Source: Streptomyces sp. NBC_01262
GTDB taxonomy: Bacteria; Actinomycetota; Actinomycetes; Streptomycetales; Streptomycetaceae
Direction of reading: 5' to 3'
NCBI RefSeq assembly: GCF_036226365.1
Contig: NZ_CP108462.1
Coordinates: 4,462,501 to 4,526,500 of the forward strand
DNA length: 64,000 nt
Shown here in pieces: positions 61,205-64,000 of this stretch; the first letter of the stretch is position 1, and each line of letters opens with the position of its first letter. The notes below the pieces were generated by a model, which was given only the letters and a program-made list of their open reading frames with translations, ran no database searches and was not told the DNA's origin. Position numbers and translations under genes: made by a program.

Positions 61205-63667
61205 TCACCCGGGCCACGAGGGCGTGGCCGCTGTGGGCAACGCCTGCTCGCACCAGATCGTCTTGCCCGCTTTGGTTTGCCGGGTACCCCACCGCTGGGT
61301 GAGCTGGGCGACGAGCAGCAGACCCCGACCGCCCTCGTCGAACACTCGCGCCCGCCGCATGTGCGGTGCGGTGCTGCTGGCGTCGGAGACCTCGCAGATC
61401 AGTGCGCGGTCATGGATCAGTCGCAGCTGGATCGGCGAACCGCCGTACCGAATGGCGTTCGTCACCAACTCGCTCACCACCAGCTCGGTGACAAAACCCG
61501 CCTCTCCCAGACCCCATGCGTCGAGTCTGCGGGTGCTCTCCGCACGGACCTGCGCCACGGCGGCCCCGTCCGCCGACACATCCCACATGGCGACGCGGCC
61601 GGGGTCCAGGATCCGGGGCCGTACCAGCAGCAGAGCCGCGTCGTCCGTGGGACCGTCGGGCAGCAACGTCTTCACGGCGTGGTCGCACAGGGTTTCCAGC
61701 GAGTCGGCCGGGGTGATCAGCGCCCGGCGCAGTGTCTCAAGGCCCACGTCCAGGTCATGGTGTCGCGACTCGACGAGGCCGTCGGTGTAGAGGGCGAGCA
61801 GACTGCCCTCGGGCAGGGGCACCTCGACGGACTCGAAGGGCAGGCCGCCCAGGCCCAGCGGGGGCCCGGCGGGCAGCTCCAGGAACTCGGCGGTTCCGTC
61901 CGGGGTGACCAGGACCGGGGGCGGGTGGCCGGCGCGGGCCAGGGAGCAGCGCCCGGTCACCGGGTCGTATACCGCGTACAGGCAGGTGGCGCCGATGTCC
62001 GCTGCTGCCTCGCCTCCCGGGTCACCTCCCGCCTCGTCGTCGGTGCCGGATTCCTCCGACAGCTGGATGACCAGGTCGTCGAGCCGGGTGAGCAGTTCGT
62101 CGGGGGTCGGGTCGACATCGGCGAGGGTGCGTACGGCGGTACGCAGTCTGCCCATCGCGGCGGCGGCATGGATGCCGTGTCCGACCACGTCGCCGACCAC
62201 CAGCCCGACCCGGGCGCCGGAGAGCCCGATCACGTCGTACCAGTCACCGCCCACGCCCGCGCGGGGCGTCGCGGGCAGGTAGCGCGAGGCGACCTGCACT
62301 GCCGACTGCTCCGGCAGCCGCTGCGGCAGCAGGCTGCGCTGCAGCGCGAGTGCCGCCGTACGCTCGCGGGTGAAGCGGCGGGCGTTGTCGAGGCAGACCG
62401 CGGCCCGGCCCACCAGGTCCTCTGCCAGGGAGATGTCCTCGGGGTCGAAGGGCTCCGGGGTGGACCGGTTGCGGACGAACATCACCACGCCCAGCGTGGT
62501 CCCCCTGGCTGTGACCGGAACCAGGAGCCAGGAATGCGTTCCGAGCCGTTCGACCTTCCCCTGCCGGACCGGGTCCTCGGCCAGCCACGAGCTGATGACC
62601 GGATCCGTGGTCCGGTACAGCGCGGTACGTCCGGTGGCCAGGCAGAGCGCCGCGGGCGAGCTCGCCAGGTAGACGTCGGCGTCGGTTGCGGCGGACAACA
62701 CCTCCGGGACCCCCTCGAACACGTTCAGCTCGGCGATCCGGCGCAGCCGGACGGCGCCGACGAGTGGTCCCGGAGCGGGCTCGTCCCCTCTGAGCAGGAC
62801 TTCCAGCAGATCGACGCGGGCGAAGTCGGAAAGCCGGGGTACCGCCACCTCCGTCAGTTCCCGCCCGGTGCGGGTCACGTCGAGAGTGCTGCCGATGCGG
62901 ATGCCGGCGTCGTTCAGCAGGGCGAGCCGATCCCGGGAACGGCGGGCCTCGGTCACATCTGTCGCGGTGACGCAGACCCCGAGCATCTGCCCCTGAGCGT
63001 CACGCAATGGTGTCGCGGAGAGGCTGGAGACACGGGGGCGGGCGTCCCCCGGAAGGCGGACCCGCAGATCACCGACCTGTTCCTCGCCCGTGGTGAGGAC
63101 CCGGCGCATCCGCTCCTCCCACTCCACGGCCTCCGGACCGGCCAGGATGTCCGTCAGCCGGAGCCCGCGCCGCGCTTCGCCGGACATTCCACTGATGCTG
63201 CGCATCTCGGCGCTCTGCCACACATGGCGCAGATCCGTGTCATAGACCGACAGGGCGATCGGCGAATCCGCGAGCAGCCATCCGGACAGGGCCTCCCCTT
63301 CCCTGCCCGCGGTCGGGTCCGGCGGCGGGCCGATCACCAGGACCGAGCCGGATACCCGGTCGTCGGACGCCAGGGGGCAACGGGAGACAGGCAATACCAG
63401 CAGGCGGCCGTCCTTGTGGCGGACCGGCAGGACCGCGTGCCGCTCCTCGCGGCCGTCGGGGCCGTCAGCTGAGGGCAGATCCGGTAGGTCCAGCAGTTCC
63501 GTCACCGGCCGACCGACGGCGTCCGCGACCGTGTGGCCCAGGAGACGCTCCGCTCCCGGGGTCCACCCCGTGACGGCTCCCCGCAGGTCGGTCGTGACCA
63601 GGGCGAGGAGCGGGCCGCTGGAACGATCACCGTCCCTGTCCGGCGGAGAAGGACCGTACGTCTCCAT
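61205..63667 (-). CDS. PAS-GAF-SpoIIE phosphatase with HATPase domain
   Basis: The protein has 820 aa. Order: PAS (about 15-115), PAS (about 125-235), GAF (about 245-400), PP2C/SpoIIE phosphatase (about 420-670; VGGDWYDVIGL and VVGDVVGHGI hold the metal-binding Asp residues, LALYTDGLVESR the last Asp) and a C-terminal RsbW-like HATPase (about 690-815; VSELVTNAIRYG N box, DEGGRGLLLVAQLT G box). Such proteins control anti-anti-sigma factors in Streptomyces: the phosphatase activates them, the ATPase phosphorylates or binds. The ATG at 63667 gives a natural start but has no clear ribosome binding site; a TTG at 63703 is in frame. Confidence 0.9.
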   Translation of the reverse strand: METYGPSPPDRDGDRSSGPLLALVTTDLRGAVTGWTPGAERLLGHTVADAVGRPVTELLDLPDLPSADGPDGREERHAVLPVRHKDGRLLVLPVSRCPLASDDRVSGSVLVIGPPPDPTAGREGEALSGWLLADSPIALSVYDTDLRHVWQSAEMRSISGMSGEARRGLRLTDILAGPEAVEWEERMRRVLTTGEEQVGDLRVRLPGDARPRVSSLSATPLRDAQGQMLGVCVTATDVTEARRSRDRLALLNDAGIRIGSTLDVTRTGRELTEVAVPRLSDFARVDLLEVLLRGDEPAPGPLVGAVRLRRIAELNVFEGVPEVLSAATDADVYLASSPAALCLATGRTALYRTTDPVISSWLAEDPVRQGKVERLGTHSWLLVPVTARGTTLGVVMFVRNRSTPEPFDPEDISLAEDLVGRAAVCLDNARRFTRERTAALALQRSLLPQRLPEQSAVQVASRYLPATPRAGVGGDWYDVIGLSGARVGLVVGDVVGHGIHAAAAMGRLRTAVRTLADVDPTPDELLTRLDDLVIQLSEESGTDDEAGGDPGGEAAADIGATCLYAVYDPVTGRCSLARAGHPPPVLVTPDGTAEFLELPAGPPLGLGGLPFESVEVPLPEGSLLALYTDGLVESRHHDLDVGLETLRRALITPADSLETLCDHAVKTLLPDGPTDDAALLLVRPRILDPGRVAMWDVSADGAAVAQVRAESTRRLDAWGLGEAGFVTELVVSELVTNAIRYGGSPIQLRLIHDRALICEVSDASSTAPHMRRARVFDEGGRGLLLVAQLTQRWGTRQTKAGKTIWCEQALPTAATPSWPG

Positions 63668-63749
63668 GGCGTCAAGCGTGGTGCGAAACAGGCACGTAAT
63701 CAACTTGAACGGCTGCGCATCCCTCTTGCCGATGCACTGCGGCTTCCGG

Positions 63750-64000
63750 TCAGTCGAGGAAGGTGACGGTGCCGGCGGTCCCGTCCACGCGGATGCGCCG
63801 GCCCGTCCTGATACGCGTGGACGCCGAGCCCGTCCCGGTGACGGCCGGCAGGGAGTACTCGCGGCAGACGATGGCGGCGTGCGACATCACCCCGCCGATA
63901 TCGGTGACCGTGGCGCGGATCCTGCCGAACACCGGGGCCCAGCTCGGTGCGGTGACGGGCGCGACGAGGATCTCCCCTTCCCGTACGAGATCCAGCTCCT
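63750..64000 (-). CDS. PEP-utilising enzyme, mobile-domain C-terminus (5' part outside window)
   Basis: The frame is open to the window edge. It reads LVREGEILVAPVTAPSWAPV, then GGVMSHAAIVCREYSLPAVT, the phosphohistidine domain of PEP synthase, pyruvate phosphate dikinase and rifampin phosphotransferase, with the catalytic His in SHAAIVCRE. It ends with GRRIRVDGTAGTVTFLD. The start is off the window, so the exact enzyme cannot be named. Confidence 0.88.
   Translation of the reverse strand, partial: ELDLVREGEILVAPVTAPSWAPVFGRIRATVTDIGGVMSHAAIVCREYSLPAVTGTGSASTRIRTGRRIRVDGTAGTVTFLD

Overview
The window is high-GC actinobacterial DNA with Streptomyces-type content: the dnaK-grpE-dnaJ-hspR operon with HspR (HAIR) operators, clpB, XRE/DUF397/ATPase (whiJ-like) regulator sets, a SARP/AfsR-type regulator, many GTG/TTG starts and overlapping stop-start junctions. 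All calls come from reading the sequence and the translations; no database search was run.

Layout. 1-0.8 kb: 3' part of an aminotransferase. 0.8-9.0 kb: a predicted exopolysaccharide locus, with a hyaluronan-synthase-like GT2, a UDP-glucose 6-dehydrogenase, a GT-C membrane mannosyltransferase-like protein and three GH26-like proteins, all membrane-anchored or lipoproteins. 9.0-10.1 kb: a secreted-domain membrane protein ending exactly at a 168-bp inverted-repeat (MITE-like) element. 10.2-13.4 kb: a YbjN-domain protein and clpB. 13.6-21.7 kb: three paralogous secreted PA14-Fn3 proteins, each preceded by a hairpin that covers the ribosome binding site, with a PNPOx-like protein, a frameshifted membrane protein and a whiJ-like triad between them. 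21.8-24.0 kb: a frameshifted DUF397 gene and a RloA/RloB (AbiL-like) defence pair. 24.1-28.4 kb: hspR, dnaJ, grpE and dnaK (minus strand). 28.7-35.6 kb: an EtfD-like membrane Fe-S reductase, an FG-GAP protein, a DsbA-like lipoprotein, a Yip1 protein, a phosphoribosyltransferase, dcd and a small zinc-ribbon protein.

35.84-58.58 kb: a tRNA-Gly(CCC) gene whose last 41 bases recur 22.7 kb downstream, which is the signature of a genomic island. No integrase is visible. The left half of the island is a zinc-starvation package: a Zur repressor, a zinc ABC transporter, a His-rich protein with a SmtB-type sensor, a DUF318 permease with its TIGR03943 partner, two COG0523 proteins, and cysteine-free (zinc-free) copies of ribosomal proteins L32, S18, L31, L33, L28 and S14. 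Zur-box-like palindromes sit at the divergent promoters. The right half carries a MinD/CooC-like ATPase with a SCO5389-family partner, a remnant of a solute-binding protein gene, a GT-B-like protein, an NB-ARC/TPR protein, a SARP-NB-ARC-TPR regulator broken by one inserted base, a Uma2 protein and a gene with a premature stop.

58.6-64 kb: chromosomal flank with a hypothetical protein, a TPR-like protein, a PAS-GAF-SpoIIE-HATPase phosphatase and the C-terminal end of a PEP-utilising enzyme.

The Zur-regulated genes read as one coordinated response. Under zinc limitation the transporter and metallochaperones would be derepressed, and ribosomal proteins that bind zinc would be replaced by copies that do not. 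The heat-shock genes form a regulon closed by HspR feedback, with HAIR operators upstream of dnaK and clpB.
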